A stretch of 64,000 nucleotides of DNA from Spirosoma validum (GTDB taxonomy: Bacteria > Bacteroidota > Bacteroidia > Cytophagales > Spirosomataceae). Both the position numbers and the translations under genes were made by a program. This document shows, piece by piece, positions 1 through 8,887 of this stretch. The notes under the pieces were generated by a model. It saw nothing but the letters and a program-made list of their open reading frames with translations. It did not search any database and had not been told where the DNA came from. Position 1 is the stretch's first letter; the number at the start of each line of letters is the position of its first letter. The stretch lies in assembly GCF_014699035.1 (NCBI RefSeq), contig NZ_JACXAA010000002.1, positions 372,001-436,000 on the forward strand. Reading direction: 5' to 3'.

Positions 1-92
1 ATGTGCGCCGTTTGCACCCAAGTATCGACTACCGTTTTTCGATTGATGTTGAAAATCGGACCGTTGGTACTGTTGTGAGAAGCAAATTTTGA
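1..92 (+). CDS. 3' end of a gene entering from the left (unknown product)
   Basis: Frame 3 is open from the window edge to a TGA at 90-92 and gives about 29 residues (ending RTVGTVVRSKF) with a believable beta-strand-like composition. A plus-strand terminator follows at 159-188, which supports a plus-strand gene ending here. Too little is present to name the protein, and a chance open frame of this length is possible. Confidence 0.35.
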   Translation, partial: VRRLHPSIDYRFSIDVENRTVGTVVRSKF

Positions 93-158
93 GATAGAAT
101 TTTTTTCATATTTTTGAATTACAAATAGGACAACTCGGCTTCGGCCAGTTGATACTGT

Positions 159-188
159 ATAGTCCCCGACCGGCGGGACTATTTTTTT
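159..188 (+). terminator. Rho-independent terminator
   Basis: An 8-bp stem ATAGTCCC/GGGACTAT with a small GC-rich loop is followed by a run of T. It reads correctly only on the plus strand, so it would end the gene whose tail is at 1-92. Confidence 0.55.
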
Positions 189-740
189 GTTCTTCTCGGC
201 TCGGTTCGCTAAATACAAAAGGTCATACTTGATCTCATGAAGCCATAAGTCGTAGGCAATCAAAAGCAATCGCTTTTGAACAACCACATAGGCTTTCATC
301 TTAATACGAGTTCGTTTGTAGACCCGATCATAAAGGGCTTTGCAACTGGGTTTATTGAACCGAACCGCATTAAAAGCAAACATATGCAGGATACAACGAA
401 GCCGACCGCTCGGCTCGGGCGGCCCCGTGTTACCCTTTTGGAAGATGCGCATTTTGCCCGAGTGGTTACCCGACTGATTCTCTATGACGTTATACCTCGC
501 ATAGCTAACTAAATGACGCTGGTTGTTGAAGCCTTCAAAACTGTTGGTTTCAGCGACGAGAATGGCCACCGACAGTAAAGCTAGCCCTTTGATGGATACC
601 AGCCGCTCAACACGAGGTTTGAGAATAGGGTCTACGTCAATGAGTTCTTTGATAGCCGTTTTCAAAGCGACTATCTGTGCCTCATAGACGGACACCAATT
701 TGGTATGACCGAACACCCAGTCAACAAGAATCTTATTTTT
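189..740 (-). pseudogene. IS110/IS116/IS902-type transposase, C-terminal remnant
   Basis: The minus-strand translation contains the typical C-terminal Transposase_20 pattern: GLALLSVAILVAETNSFEGF (helix-hairpin-helix-like start), then NQRHLVSYARYN and SGKMRIFQKGN, followed by a basic helical tail (KMKAYVVVQKRLLL, LHEIKYDLLYL). These elements normally sit in the second half of a 320-400 residue IS110 recombinase. There is no start codon in frame: a TGA occurs just upstream at 741-743, and only a short out-of-frame match (LVDLQQYSEDFF) can be read before it. The N-terminal DEDD catalytic domain is not visible. The element is therefore frameshifted and truncated. The frame stays open to the left of the terminator, but that part does not look like transposase. 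Confidence 0.7.
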
Positions 741-1248
741 TCACTACCGCAATGGCCGCCTGAAAAAATCTTCACTATACTGTTGCAAGTCCACTAGTGC
801 CATTTATCCAGAATAAGTTTATCCGATAAAAACACCCTCTAACATAAACTTCACGACTACAACAGTATGTAACAGTATGAAACGTCTTATCAGCTGGTGA
901 TCAGTTTTACTACGTACTATTGGGCGCCTGGCTCCGTCTGCACATGCTGGGAACCCACGGCATGAAAAAGTCAGCGTTGACACTGCTCGATCCCAGCGGC
1001 TAATCTTAACCGAATTTATTAGTAACTGCGTACGACGCAATTTCTGAAGAAATGATCAGGGAATTGTCCTTTAAAGAACTTATCAACACCCAAAAGAGAA
1101 GGGCCGATCAAAGCAATTACGGCTTCGGCTTGGCAGTAGTGATGTAAAAGATGCTGACGACGGAAGAAGCCTATGAACGGACTTAATTCAAGCAATTATG
1201 GCCCTAAAGCGATCAGTAGCTATGTGTATGAGTATAAATCAAATCTAT
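741..1248. other. Gene-poor stretch between IS remnant and xylanase gene
   Basis: Short open frames occur on both strands but none has recognisable motifs. A 20-codon frame on the minus strand (about 740-803) looks like a shifted piece of the IS110 transposase. A short plus-strand frame from 1054 (starting MIRELSFKEL) ends after about 30 codons and is not recognised. No clear promoter box was found. Confidence 0.4.
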
Positions 1249-2853
1249 ATGAAAAAAAGAATTTTGGAATTTGTAGGGCTGCTGGCCGTTGTATCCGCCT
1301 GTATGACCGATCATGAAGGCGTGGAACCCCCTGTAATGGGAACCGTGTCATTAAAATCGGTGGCTACTTTTCCGATTGCTGTGGCAGGTAGCAATGGGGC
1401 TTTCATAACCAATCCTACCTCATCGACTATCATCAAGCGGGACTTCAATGGCATTACGTTTGAAAATGAAATGAAAAACAATGCCCTGGTAACAAGTTCC
1501 GGGGGGTATAATTTCACGACAGCCGATGCCATGGTGGCAGCTGCACAAGCGGCTAATATGCAAGTTCATGGGCATGTTTTAGCCTGGCACTCACAAGCGC
1601 AAGGCACCTATTACCGAAGCATTTTAACGTCTGCCCGTCCGAGTGATACGAACTTAATACAAAATCCTGGTTTTGAAGACGGAGATGCGACCAGTTTTGC
1701 TCGGTTCACTGTGTTGAATACGGGCAACCCCGCTGGAACGGCTACCATAAGTGTAGGTTCCGGCGCGGCTGAAGTACGCTCCGGTAGCCGCTCTATGAAA
1801 GTGGTAAACCCGACCGCTTACACCACAGAGCAATGGCGCGTGCAGGTAGCTTCTGATCCTATTCCGCTTACGGTGGGCAAACAATACCAGGTTAGCTATT
1901 GGGTAAAAGCAGCCGCGGCCAATGGTTCTATAAGACTTTCAACTCAACCTTCTGCTTTGTACCAGGGCGATCAGACGATCGGTACTTCCTGGCAGCAGGT
2001 AACCTGGCTTATTACCGCTAATGAAGCCCAAACCCGTATTGTATTTGATATGGGACGTAATAGCAACACGTATTTTATTGATGATGTGAGTGTCAATGAA
2101 TTAGTCACAGCGGGTGGATCTGCCAATAATTATACAAAGGTAGATAGCCTGCTTAAAACAACGATTCAACAGATTGCAGGGCATTTCAAAGGAAAGGTGC
2201 GCGGTTGGGATGTAATCAATGAAATGTTTTCCGATGGGCCTGCGGGGGCTATTCGAAACAATACGAACACAGCCAATGCTACGGCTAACGATGTATTTGT
2301 CTGGAGCCACTACCTAGGTCGTGATTTTGGGGTTAAAGCATTCACCTATGCCGCAGAAGCGGACCCGGCGGCTAAGTTATTTATAAACGATTACAACCTG
2401 GAATCCTCAACGGCCAAGCTGGATTCTATGATTGCTTATGTAGCCGAAATCAGACGCAGAGGAGCTAAAGTAGACGGAATAGGCACCCAGATGCATGTTA
2501 GCATTAACACCAATAAAGAGCAAATAGATACCCATTTCCGGAAACTGGCGGCTACTGGCCTATTGATTCATGTCTCTGAACTGGATATAGGTGTGAATAC
2601 GACGAATGCGACCAGTTTAGTACTTACTGATGCCCTGGAAACTACTCAGGCCGAGATGTATAGCTATATCGTCAATTCGTATATGCGTAATGTGCCCAAG
2701 TCACAGCGTTATGGCGTAACCATCTGGGGATTACTGGACAATCAAAGCTGGCGCTACAGAAACGGGGCCGATTACCCGCTTCTGTACACGCCGGCTGGTG
2801 CCAAAAAGAAAGCGTACGAAGCCGTACTAAATGCGTTAAAATCGGGACTATAA
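1249..2853 (+). CDS. GH10 endo-1,4-beta-xylanase lipoprotein with inserted CBM4/9-type module
   Basis: Predicted secreted endo-beta-1,4-xylanase that cleaves xylan backbones at the cell surface. From the chosen ATG the protein is 534 aa. It starts MKKRILEFVGLLAVVSAC, an SPII signal with Cys18 as lipidation site; the 17 codons upstream would spoil this signal, so the inner start is preferred. The GH10 barrel begins around residue 45 (FNGITFENEMK, HGHVLAWHSQ), is interrupted at about 134-285 by a CBM4/9-like jelly roll (NLIQNPGFEDGD to FIDDVSVNEL), and resumes at about 300. The acid/base Glu325 lies in WDVINEMF and the nucleophile Glu444 in VSELDIG. A CBM inserted between early barrel strands is known in Bacteroidota Xyn10 proteins. 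The gene stands alone, with a strong terminator behind it and no SusC/D nearby. Confidence 0.93.
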   Translation: MKKRILEFVGLLAVVSACMTDHEGVEPPVMGTVSLKSVATFPIAVAGSNGAFITNPTSSTIIKRDFNGITFENEMKNNALVTSSGGYNFTTADAMVAAAQAANMQVHGHVLAWHSQAQGTYYRSILTSARPSDTNLIQNPGFEDGDATSFARFTVLNTGNPAGTATISVGSGAAEVRSGSRSMKVVNPTAYTTEQWRVQVASDPIPLTVGKQYQVSYWVKAAAANGSIRLSTQPSALYQGDQTIGTSWQQVTWLITANEAQTRIVFDMGRNSNTYFIDDVSVNELVTAGGSANNYTKVDSLLKTTIQQIAGHFKGKVRGWDVINEMFSDGPAGAIRNNTNTANATANDVFVWSHYLGRDFGVKAFTYAAEADPAAKLFINDYNLESSTAKLDSMIAYVAEIRRRGAKVDGIGTQMHVSINTNKEQIDTHFRKLAATGLLIHVSELDIGVNTTNATSLVLTDALETTQAEMYSYIVNSYMRNVPKSQRYGVTIWGLLDNQSWRYRNGADYPLLYTPAGAKKKAYEAVLNALKSGL

Positions 2854-2883
2854 TTAATTGTAGACGGTAATTTATTGTTCCTT

Positions 2884-2916
2884 AGCGCACAACTCGTTCG
2901 AGTTGTGCGCTTTTTT
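2884..2916 (+). terminator. Rho-independent terminator of the xylanase gene
   Basis: A perfect 12-bp stem (GCGCACAACTCG/CGAGTTGTGCGC) with a 2-nt spacer is followed directly by six T, about 30 nt after the stop codon. Confidence 0.9.
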
Positions 2917-3110
2917 AATACCCAGTTTCCATTTCCGGTTGCAACTGACAAGGTGAATGCGCTGATTGAATAGCGTATGCTACTAACGGAAGTTGACAGT
3001 TATTAAAACTAACTGTCTCTTCAAACGCTTCTACCCGAGATGAATGAGCGTTCGTGTATCTGCTTCATTAATGGGGCTTTTAAGAGACGAACGAGAGGTT
3101 CATTTCTCCT

Positions 3111-3632
3111 TTATTTTCGAGCTGTTAAGACAATCGTTTTGATAGAAGATGGTAATTGCTCATGTTGCCATTGCTGTTCTAGAGGCCTACCATCTTTGTT
3201 GATTGCCTTTAAAGCGTAATCCGCTGCTTTTAACGAATGGCCAGCTATATGAGCCACCGCTACAACATGCCCAACCGCCCGGGTGATGGCTATTTTAACC
3301 GGGTCCTCAAGCTGCTTGGCCATAGCAATAGCATTGAGTGCTGCTTTGCGTGCATCCCCAACCGAAGCTTTTCCCTGCTTCCAGGCATGACCAACTTTCA
3401 GTATATCTAGCAAAGGCTGATTTGATTGCTCACCGATACGATCTAAGACATGTTTCACACAAGCGGAAGCCCACTCTAGCAAATCATGCTGTTGCTGCTT
3501 TCCTAAAGGCCCCCCACGATGCTCTGCCACAAATCTCCTGTCTCTCAGTAGACAACCCCTATGCTGATGAGCCAATGATACTTCTTTAGTTCTGCGGAAA
3601 ATTACATAATCACGATCGGCCGCTGGCGCCAT
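3111..3632 (-). CDS. Putative Imm-5-like immunity protein
   Basis: 173-residue alpha-helical protein. The pattern FVAEHRGGPL, LLEWASACVKHVL, AWKQGKASVGDARKAALNA, then a histidine-rich repeat GHVVAVAHIAGHSLKAADYA matches the family annotated as putative immunity protein (Imm-5-like). Members usually have this helix order in 170-200 residues. There is no signal peptide or membrane segment, so it is cytoplasmic. It lies about 800 bp from, and divergent to, the toxin operon that starts at 4436; whether it protects against that toxin is only an inference. The first 20 residues are basic and poorly conserved-looking, so the true start could be downstream. Confidence 0.65.
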   Translation of the reverse strand: MAPAADRDYVIFRRTKEVSLAHQHRGCLLRDRRFVAEHRGGPLGKQQQHDLLEWASACVKHVLDRIGEQSNQPLLDILKVGHAWKQGKASVGDARKAALNAIAMAKQLEDPVKIAITRAVGHVVAVAHIAGHSLKAADYALKAINKDGRPLEQQWQHEQLPSSIKTIVLTARK

Positions 3633-4435
3633 TTGGCGGCTCTAACCGAACAAGATGGTCTAGGCAAGGAAAAGTTTAGCAGAGTCTCCAAATCAAAAAC
3701 GGATTCCTGATTATCAGCATCTGTAAAATCACCCTCACCGCCCGGATTTATGTGATGCCAGCGATGCGTCGACGATTGCAGAAATGTACTTTATAACTCC
3801 TCCCGTTCGCTTAGCGCTGAACATTGTCGTAACCGCTCCGACAGGTACAGCAGATAGTACTATAATGGCATTCATAATGACGACTTTGCCACCAGTAGTA
3901 ACCCGTCGCTCCCAGTCGGTTTGACCAGAGCCTGATTATTTCCCAATATGATAGCACGGCTAAACTTGTTCCTGTGCCCCATCTGGGTGAGCATACCTCC
4001 ACAGTGGCCTGCAATTCGGGATCATGCACATAAAACAATATATAATTAGTTTTATACACCCGTCCCACGTCTTTCAGAGCCATGTAAAGCGACTGTTGCC
4101 GGTCACACAAGTTAAACTTACTCCAAGTTTATTTTAGGTTGTAACAAATTATAAATAGACTAGAATAATGTATCTATTTAGAGTAATAAATGCACATAAA
4201 TTATATACTACCTCTTAGTAAATAATCAAGTATTAACAATATATAACCATTTACATTTGATTCCATCCGCTGAGAGCAACATTTTGTGTATGCTTTTAGG
4301 GTGAAACTTCGACCAAATGGGATTGCTGCAGCAGTTCATTGGTAACTATTAACAAGAATCAGGCAAACTCTTGTTTACGTCAGTATTATTTCCTCACAAC
4401 AACCAGTAAACTACTTACAATCAGATTAACAAATT
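3633..4435. other. Intergenic region upstream of the toxin operon
   Basis: No gene is supported. A 99-codon minus-strand frame (3811-4110) is rich in Cys, Trp and Tyr and has no family pattern. The part from about 4130 on is clearly AT-richer than its surroundings, as expected for a regulatory region of an accessory operon. Confidence 0.45.
4252..4259 (+). promoter_or_regulatory. Possible -7 box (TACATTTG) of the toxin operon
   Basis: Matches the Bacteroidota -7 consensus TAnnTTTG inside the AT-rich region. No clear -33 TTTG lies at the usual distance, and the leader would be about 170 nt, so this is tentative. Confidence 0.28.
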
Positions 4436-5551
4436 ATGGAACAGGAATCAGTAACCCAAACTCCCAGCCTTGGCCCCGGCTCTATTGCACAAGCATCTGT
4501 TTCGGGAGGGCCCGCATTTGCACTTTCTGCAACTGAATGGATCAGCATCCAAACCTACGTTATCGACGCCTTGGTTTTACCCACCACGTTAGATGCCCTA
4601 AAAACATCAATTGGTTCTGGTGCTCCGTCTGACATGAGCGATTTTAGTCAACTCGTAGCGGCCTATGGGGGTATTCACGACCATGTTACCACTTGGCAGA
4701 ATGATACCTTTCCCCAAAGCGTTTCGCTTGCTTCTGACATTCATAATTATGCACAGCAAGCGCCAACGTACTACAATCCTATTTTACCGCTTGCCCAGAA
4801 ACTTACTGCTAATCCTGATGATCAGACTGCTAAAGATGAATTGACGGCAATTTTGGGTTTACTGTCGTCTAAAGCCACTGAATACCAGAAGAATGCTGCT
4901 TCAGTGGCTGCGAAAATTAAGGATTTTGCGGATCAAACGCAGAGTGATAAAGTGAAGCTGAGTGGCACAGATGGCAAGGGGGGACTGCAAAAATACTATA
5001 ATGATAAGTATGGAGCGACCAGTACGGAAGTAATTACGATTACTGAACAACTGAAAGCTGAAAAACTGGTACTTGATGCTGCTAATGCAGACTATAATCA
5101 CGATGTTATCGTAGCTGCTACGACACCTACATATGCCTGGGTATGGCCAATTGGTACTGTTGCCGCAGCTATTGTAGCGGGTATTTATGGGGATAAAGCG
5201 GTTAAAGCGCTGGAAAGAGTCCGGGCCGCTCAACAACAAATTAACTCTCTTTCTGATAAGCTGGCTGCTGATGCCAACTTAATGATTGCCATCAACTCCG
5301 TCGAGTCTGGGCTTACGAATATACTAGGTCCCCTGAATGCCGCGCTGCCTATTATTCAAAAAATACAGGGTGTGTGGGGGGCGATTGCCGATGATCTCAA
5401 CAATATAATCAATCTAATAAAAACGAATATTCAGGAAGCACTGCCTATCATCATGAACTTGGGTGTGCAATCAGCCATCAATGCCTGGACGGCTGTGGGC
5501 CAGGAAGCGGATGCCTACCGAGTTAACGCATACGTAACCGTTAATAAGTAA
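4436..5551 (+). CDS. Alpha-helical pore-forming toxin subunit 1, ClyA/XaxA/Hbl-like, with membrane tongue
   Basis: 371 aa, no signal peptide. Nearly the whole chain is predicted long amphipathic helix, broken at about residues 232-253 by one hydrophobic Gly/Ala-rich segment (WVWPIGTVAAAIVAGIYG). A helical stalk with a single central hydrophobic head is the hallmark of alpha-pore-forming toxins such as ClyA, Hbl/Nhe, XaxA and MakA. The C-terminal pattern INAWTAVGQEADAYR and the N-terminal pattern LSATEWISIQTYV recur in the third gene of the operon, so the two are paralogues. First gene of a four-gene plus-strand operon. Likely role: membrane-inserting subunit of a multicomponent cytotoxin directed at eukaryotic or bacterial competitors (inference). 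I do not recognise an exact described family. Confidence 0.7.
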   Translation: MEQESVTQTPSLGPGSIAQASVSGGPAFALSATEWISIQTYVIDALVLPTTLDALKTSIGSGAPSDMSDFSQLVAAYGGIHDHVTTWQNDTFPQSVSLASDIHNYAQQAPTYYNPILPLAQKLTANPDDQTAKDELTAILGLLSSKATEYQKNAASVAAKIKDFADQTQSDKVKLSGTDGKGGLQKYYNDKYGATSTEVITITEQLKAEKLVLDAANADYNHDVIVAATTPTYAWVWPIGTVAAAIVAGIYGDKAVKALERVRAAQQQINSLSDKLAADANLMIAINSVESGLTNILGPLNAALPIIQKIQGVWGAIADDLNNIINLIKTNIQEALPIIMNLGVQSAINAWTAVGQEADAYRVNAYVTVNK

Positions 5552-5606
5552 TGCTTGCTTGAATGCCTGACCGAACAAATAGGATACTATAAACCGAAGT
5601 TCGGTA

Positions 5607-5646
5607 AGTGAGGGTAGACGTTTATAGCTATACGTCTGCCCTCACT
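5607..5646 (+). promoter_or_regulatory. Intercistronic hairpin between toxin subunits 1 and 2
   Basis: Arms AGTGAGGGTAGACGT and ACGTCTGCCCTCACT form a 15-bp stem with one G-U-type mismatch and a 10-nt loop. No U run follows, so it looks like an mRNA stabiliser or attenuator that sets unequal subunit levels, not a terminator. Confidence 0.6.
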
Positions 5647-5697
5647 AAGCATAAAAATCCTGAATAATCCCTTCCTCTTTGATGAATATTAAAAACT

Positions 5698-8151
5698 ATG
5701 ACGTCTTCTATAATCACTGCCACTAACCAGTCATTCTCGCCACCGGATTGGCCCTCGTTTTATTCCGATTTACAAACTAAAGGCAACGTACCGAATGCCT
5801 CAACCGAACTGATCGGGTCGCAAAATGCGATTCTTCGGGGTATGTGCCTGGATTTCTCCGCTATTAAAGAAAGTATCCGACAGTCTGGTCAGACGCCGAT
5901 ATTGACCACCATCTACGCTGACGTATTACTGGTGCCTGACTTAACCAACTGGCTGCTTCAGTCGACAGGCCTGGTGATTTTTGCCCGCAGGATTGAAGTA
6001 ACGGGTAGTGCTACGATAATTCTTGACTATCGGCAAAGTAATACAGCACAATTAGTTGTGTTTGCTGATGAGTTAGTGGGTACTCTAACAGGTTCTGCGG
6101 TTGTTCCTAATCAGGAGCAGCCTGTTCTCTTTACGATTAACCAGGATACGCTTGCTCCGGGCATTTCGGTTAATAACACCAATGGCCAGCCCGTCTGTCA
6201 GCCTCTTCAGCTACAACAGGGTATTGGGTTTCAGGTAGCAGATGATATGCAACTGTATTTGAACAATTCATTCATTTTCGGTTCGCTGTTGTACGACCAG
6301 AATCCCGATCTGGCCTTATCCATATTTTTATGGGTAAAAAGCTGGGCGGCCCAAAGTGGCCAGTTTGAAGATTTGTTTTATCGCAGTACTAGTCTGGTTA
6401 CACTGTTGAGTGCCCAAATAAATGCTACTGCCAACGGCGCTGTTTTTGTTCCTTATCTCACATCAAGTGTATATACGGACCTAGCCCGCGCCTTTGCTTC
6501 CTACGCAAGCGAATATGAGTCGCATTACGAAACGTTAAGCACGCAAAAAACGCTAACCGATGAAAATATTGCGCTGGCTAAAACGATGGTAGCCAATGCA
6601 GATGCAGAAAATCAATACGTAACGGCACTTCTGCAACAAGCTAATAACAACTATAGCAATGCGGAGGCTGCTGCAACCAAGGCTCAAATCAATTTCAATA
6701 ATCAGCAACTGGCCGTAAACGCGGTTCAGGCTAACTTTCAGCAGATAGGTATACCGGATTACGAACGGGAACAGATTATTAAAGCCATCGTCAGTTTGGT
6801 TACAGCGGTAGTAACGTTTGGTGCGGCTATCGGTGCAATGGCTATGGGCGACGAAGCCGCAGCACCAGCCGCAGCCGAAGGCGCTGTAAATGGTGCCAAG
6901 GCTGTTGCGCAAGCAGCCGACACTGGCGCTGCCGTCGCTAAAAAGGCCAGCGAATTAGCTGATACTATGGCGAAACTTAAGAAGCTGGTGGAGGTTCTGC
7001 AAAAAGTGTATGAACTGGCTAAGGCGGTAAAAGAGGTAGCTGATAATATAAGCAGTGCCCAGGCCCAAATGAACACCATTCAGGAGATGAAGGACACTAC
7101 GGATGGTGCGGATCTGAGCGCAGCTGACGGCTGGGCCATCTTTAAGCTGAAAGCCGATGACGTATTACAGGACTCGGTCGATAAAGGGATCAAATTTGCT
7201 GCCGATTACAAGCAGGCTCTCGATATTCTGGTTATTTATGGTCAGTCGCTTTCAGCAGCACAACTCGCCGTTATAAAAGCGGGGCAGCAAGTGGCAGCCA
7301 TTACGTTCCAATTGCATTACACTCAGCAAAAACAAGCTAACCTACAGAATCTGGTGAACACCTTGAAAGCTGGTGAAGCGCCTATGCTGGCCATGATGCA
7401 ACAGTTTTACCAAAAGTATTTAGACGCGAAGAGTTTGCTGTTCGCTGCCTTACGATCTTACCAGGCATCCTATTTTTATTGGGCTCTTAGTCCCTCCAAT
7501 GTTCATCCGAAGATCGTTGATCCGGTGAGTAATCTCGACTCCGGCATTCAGGATATCACCAAAATAACGATGGATTTTGCCAATGCGCTAACCCGCTTTG
7601 ATCCACCGCCACAGGTGATGAAGAATACGTATGTTGAGATCACCCAGCCATCGGTTCTGGAAACGCTTCGAACGACGGGGAGAGCTACCTGGGTGGTACC
7701 GCTTGACAACCCGAATTTTGCGGGTCACACGCGGGTGAGGCTTAGTAACATCAGGGTTTGGCTGGAGGGTACCAAATCAAATGCCGAAAGCTATTCCGTT
7801 TACGTCATCATTACCACGGCCGGGAATTATCTGGACACCTACCAGGGAACAAACTATCAGTTTAATAGTAAAGGGTTGAATCGATCATTCGAATATCTGG
7901 TTGCAAAGCAAGGGCAAAACCCTAACTGGACATTCGACAATGGCAACCTGGGATTCGTGCAGATCGATGGTGAAGTAGACAAAGAAGTAGCTTACGCCTA
8001 TTTTCAGCCTACACCTTTCAGCGAGTGGAGTATATCCCTGCTATCGAATAACCCTGGCCTGGATTACTCCGCCGTAAGTAAAATAACCATGTCTTTTGAA
8101 GGGTCAACTATCGGTTCGACGGGGGCAGCGTTCAGATCAATACAACTGTAA
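5698..8151 (+). CDS. Large helical toxin-like subunit 2 with membrane segment and beta-rich ends
   Basis: 817 aa without signal peptide. Residues about 1-230 are beta-rich (repeated short strands, ITVTGSATIILDY-like). Residues about 250-620 are long helices with Ala/Gln heptads, holding one hydrophobic segment at about 359-383 (KAIVSLVTAVVTFGAAIGAM) followed by an Ala-rich low-complexity hinge. Residues about 640-817 are again beta-rich and end with WSISLLSNNPGLDYSAVSKI, which resembles the closing beta domain of Tc toxin A components. The combination suggests a pore-forming or pore-scaffold protein. It lies 146 nt after subunit 1 across a hairpin, and 11 nt before subunit 3, so it is surely co-transcribed with the latter. 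No exact family recognised. Confidence 0.62.
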   Translation: MTSSIITATNQSFSPPDWPSFYSDLQTKGNVPNASTELIGSQNAILRGMCLDFSAIKESIRQSGQTPILTTIYADVLLVPDLTNWLLQSTGLVIFARRIEVTGSATIILDYRQSNTAQLVVFADELVGTLTGSAVVPNQEQPVLFTINQDTLAPGISVNNTNGQPVCQPLQLQQGIGFQVADDMQLYLNNSFIFGSLLYDQNPDLALSIFLWVKSWAAQSGQFEDLFYRSTSLVTLLSAQINATANGAVFVPYLTSSVYTDLARAFASYASEYESHYETLSTQKTLTDENIALAKTMVANADAENQYVTALLQQANNNYSNAEAAATKAQINFNNQQLAVNAVQANFQQIGIPDYEREQIIKAIVSLVTAVVTFGAAIGAMAMGDEAAAPAAAEGAVNGAKAVAQAADTGAAVAKKASELADTMAKLKKLVEVLQKVYELAKAVKEVADNISSAQAQMNTIQEMKDTTDGADLSAADGWAIFKLKADDVLQDSVDKGIKFAADYKQALDILVIYGQSLSAAQLAVIKAGQQVAAITFQLHYTQQKQANLQNLVNTLKAGEAPMLAMMQQFYQKYLDAKSLLFAALRSYQASYFYWALSPSNVHPKIVDPVSNLDSGIQDITKITMDFANALTRFDPPPQVMKNTYVEITQPSVLETLRTTGRATWVVPLDNPNFAGHTRVRLSNIRVWLEGTKSNAESYSVYVIITTAGNYLDTYQGTNYQFNSKGLNRSFEYLVAKQGQNPNWTFDNGNLGFVQIDGEVDKEVAYAYFQPTPFSEWSISLLSNNPGLDYSAVSKITMSFEGSTIGSTGAAFRSIQL

Positions 8152-8162
8152 ACGATGTATAT

Positions 8163-8885
8163 ATGCCCACATTAGCGAGCAGTTCTGTAAGTCAGTTGTA
8201 CACAATCCCTGCCAGCGACTGGACATTGATCAACAAGCGGGTAGGGGTTATTCTGGAAGCCCAACCGGCGCAGGCCTTTATTACCCAGTATTTGAATGCG
8301 TATCCGGCCTTGCTACGTAGTAGTCTGCTCTGGCAGCAGACTACGTTTAATAGCCTGGTCGATCTGTCGCATCAACTGGCTAATTATGCCGATAAGGCTA
8401 TTGTCAACTTTTGTAGCCTGAATGAACAGGTAAAAGCAGTTAGTAAAGGTGATGGTGTCGTAACTGATGAGTTGAAGCAGCTGACCAAATCCCTGCTTCA
8501 ACAGCTTGCTGCAGATACAACGCCAATGGCTAGTTCATACAAGCTCGTTTCGACGCAGGTACTCAATTTTCTTAATGATAACGTTGCTGTTGATAGTCAG
8601 ATAGCAGCTCACAAGGATCAGCTGGGTAACTTATGGGCGCCTATTGGTGAGCAAATTACGTTACTGGAAAATGCGGCTGGCTTAGTCGTTGGCGAATGGC
8701 AGGCTATTACAGCCGATTTAACCAACACGCTTGCTTCGCCCATCGACGTAACAATGGCTTTTCTGGCATCACTAAATATTGAGGCCGCTCTGGTCTGCTG
8801 GCGAAGTATACAGGCCGAAGCCTCGGCTTTTCCATCTATGGTAGCCGGGCAGCAGCAATACTGGACCAATCCAACTTTTTTCTAG
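8163..8885 (+). CDS. Alpha-helical toxin subunit 3, short paralogue of subunit 1 without membrane tongue
   Basis: 240 aa, all helical, no signal peptide. It can be laid over subunit 1 at both ends: IPASDWTLINKRV against LSATEWISIQTYV, LLWQQTTFNSLVDLSHQLANYA against the W-Q-N-DTF segment of subunit 1, and ALVCWRSIQAEASAF against AINAWTAVGQEADAY. The central hydrophobic segment of subunit 1 has no counterpart here. Tripartite alpha-PFTs (Nhe, Hbl, AhlABC) also mix subunits with hydrophobic and hydrophilic heads, so this is probably a soluble assembly partner (inference). Spaced 11 nt after gene 2 and 2 nt before gene 4. Confidence 0.68.
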   Translation: MPTLASSSVSQLYTIPASDWTLINKRVGVILEAQPAQAFITQYLNAYPALLRSSLLWQQTTFNSLVDLSHQLANYADKAIVNFCSLNEQVKAVSKGDGVVTDELKQLTKSLLQQLAADTTPMASSYKLVSTQVLNFLNDNVAVDSQIAAHKDQLGNLWAPIGEQITLLENAAGLVVGEWQAITADLTNTLASPIDVTMAFLASLNIEAALVCWRSIQAEASAFPSMVAGQQQYWTNPTFF

Positions 8886-8887
8886 CC

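Noticed and set aside
819..1040. 73-codon minus-strand frame
   Set aside because: No motif, no neighbours, and composition typical of a chance frame in a decayed region.
3338..3589. 83-codon plus-strand frame
   Set aside because: Antisense to the Imm-5-like gene, whose family pattern is clear.
3811..4110. 99-codon minus-strand frame rich in Cys and Trp
   Set aside because: Unlikely composition, no recognised motif, no promoter or partner gene.
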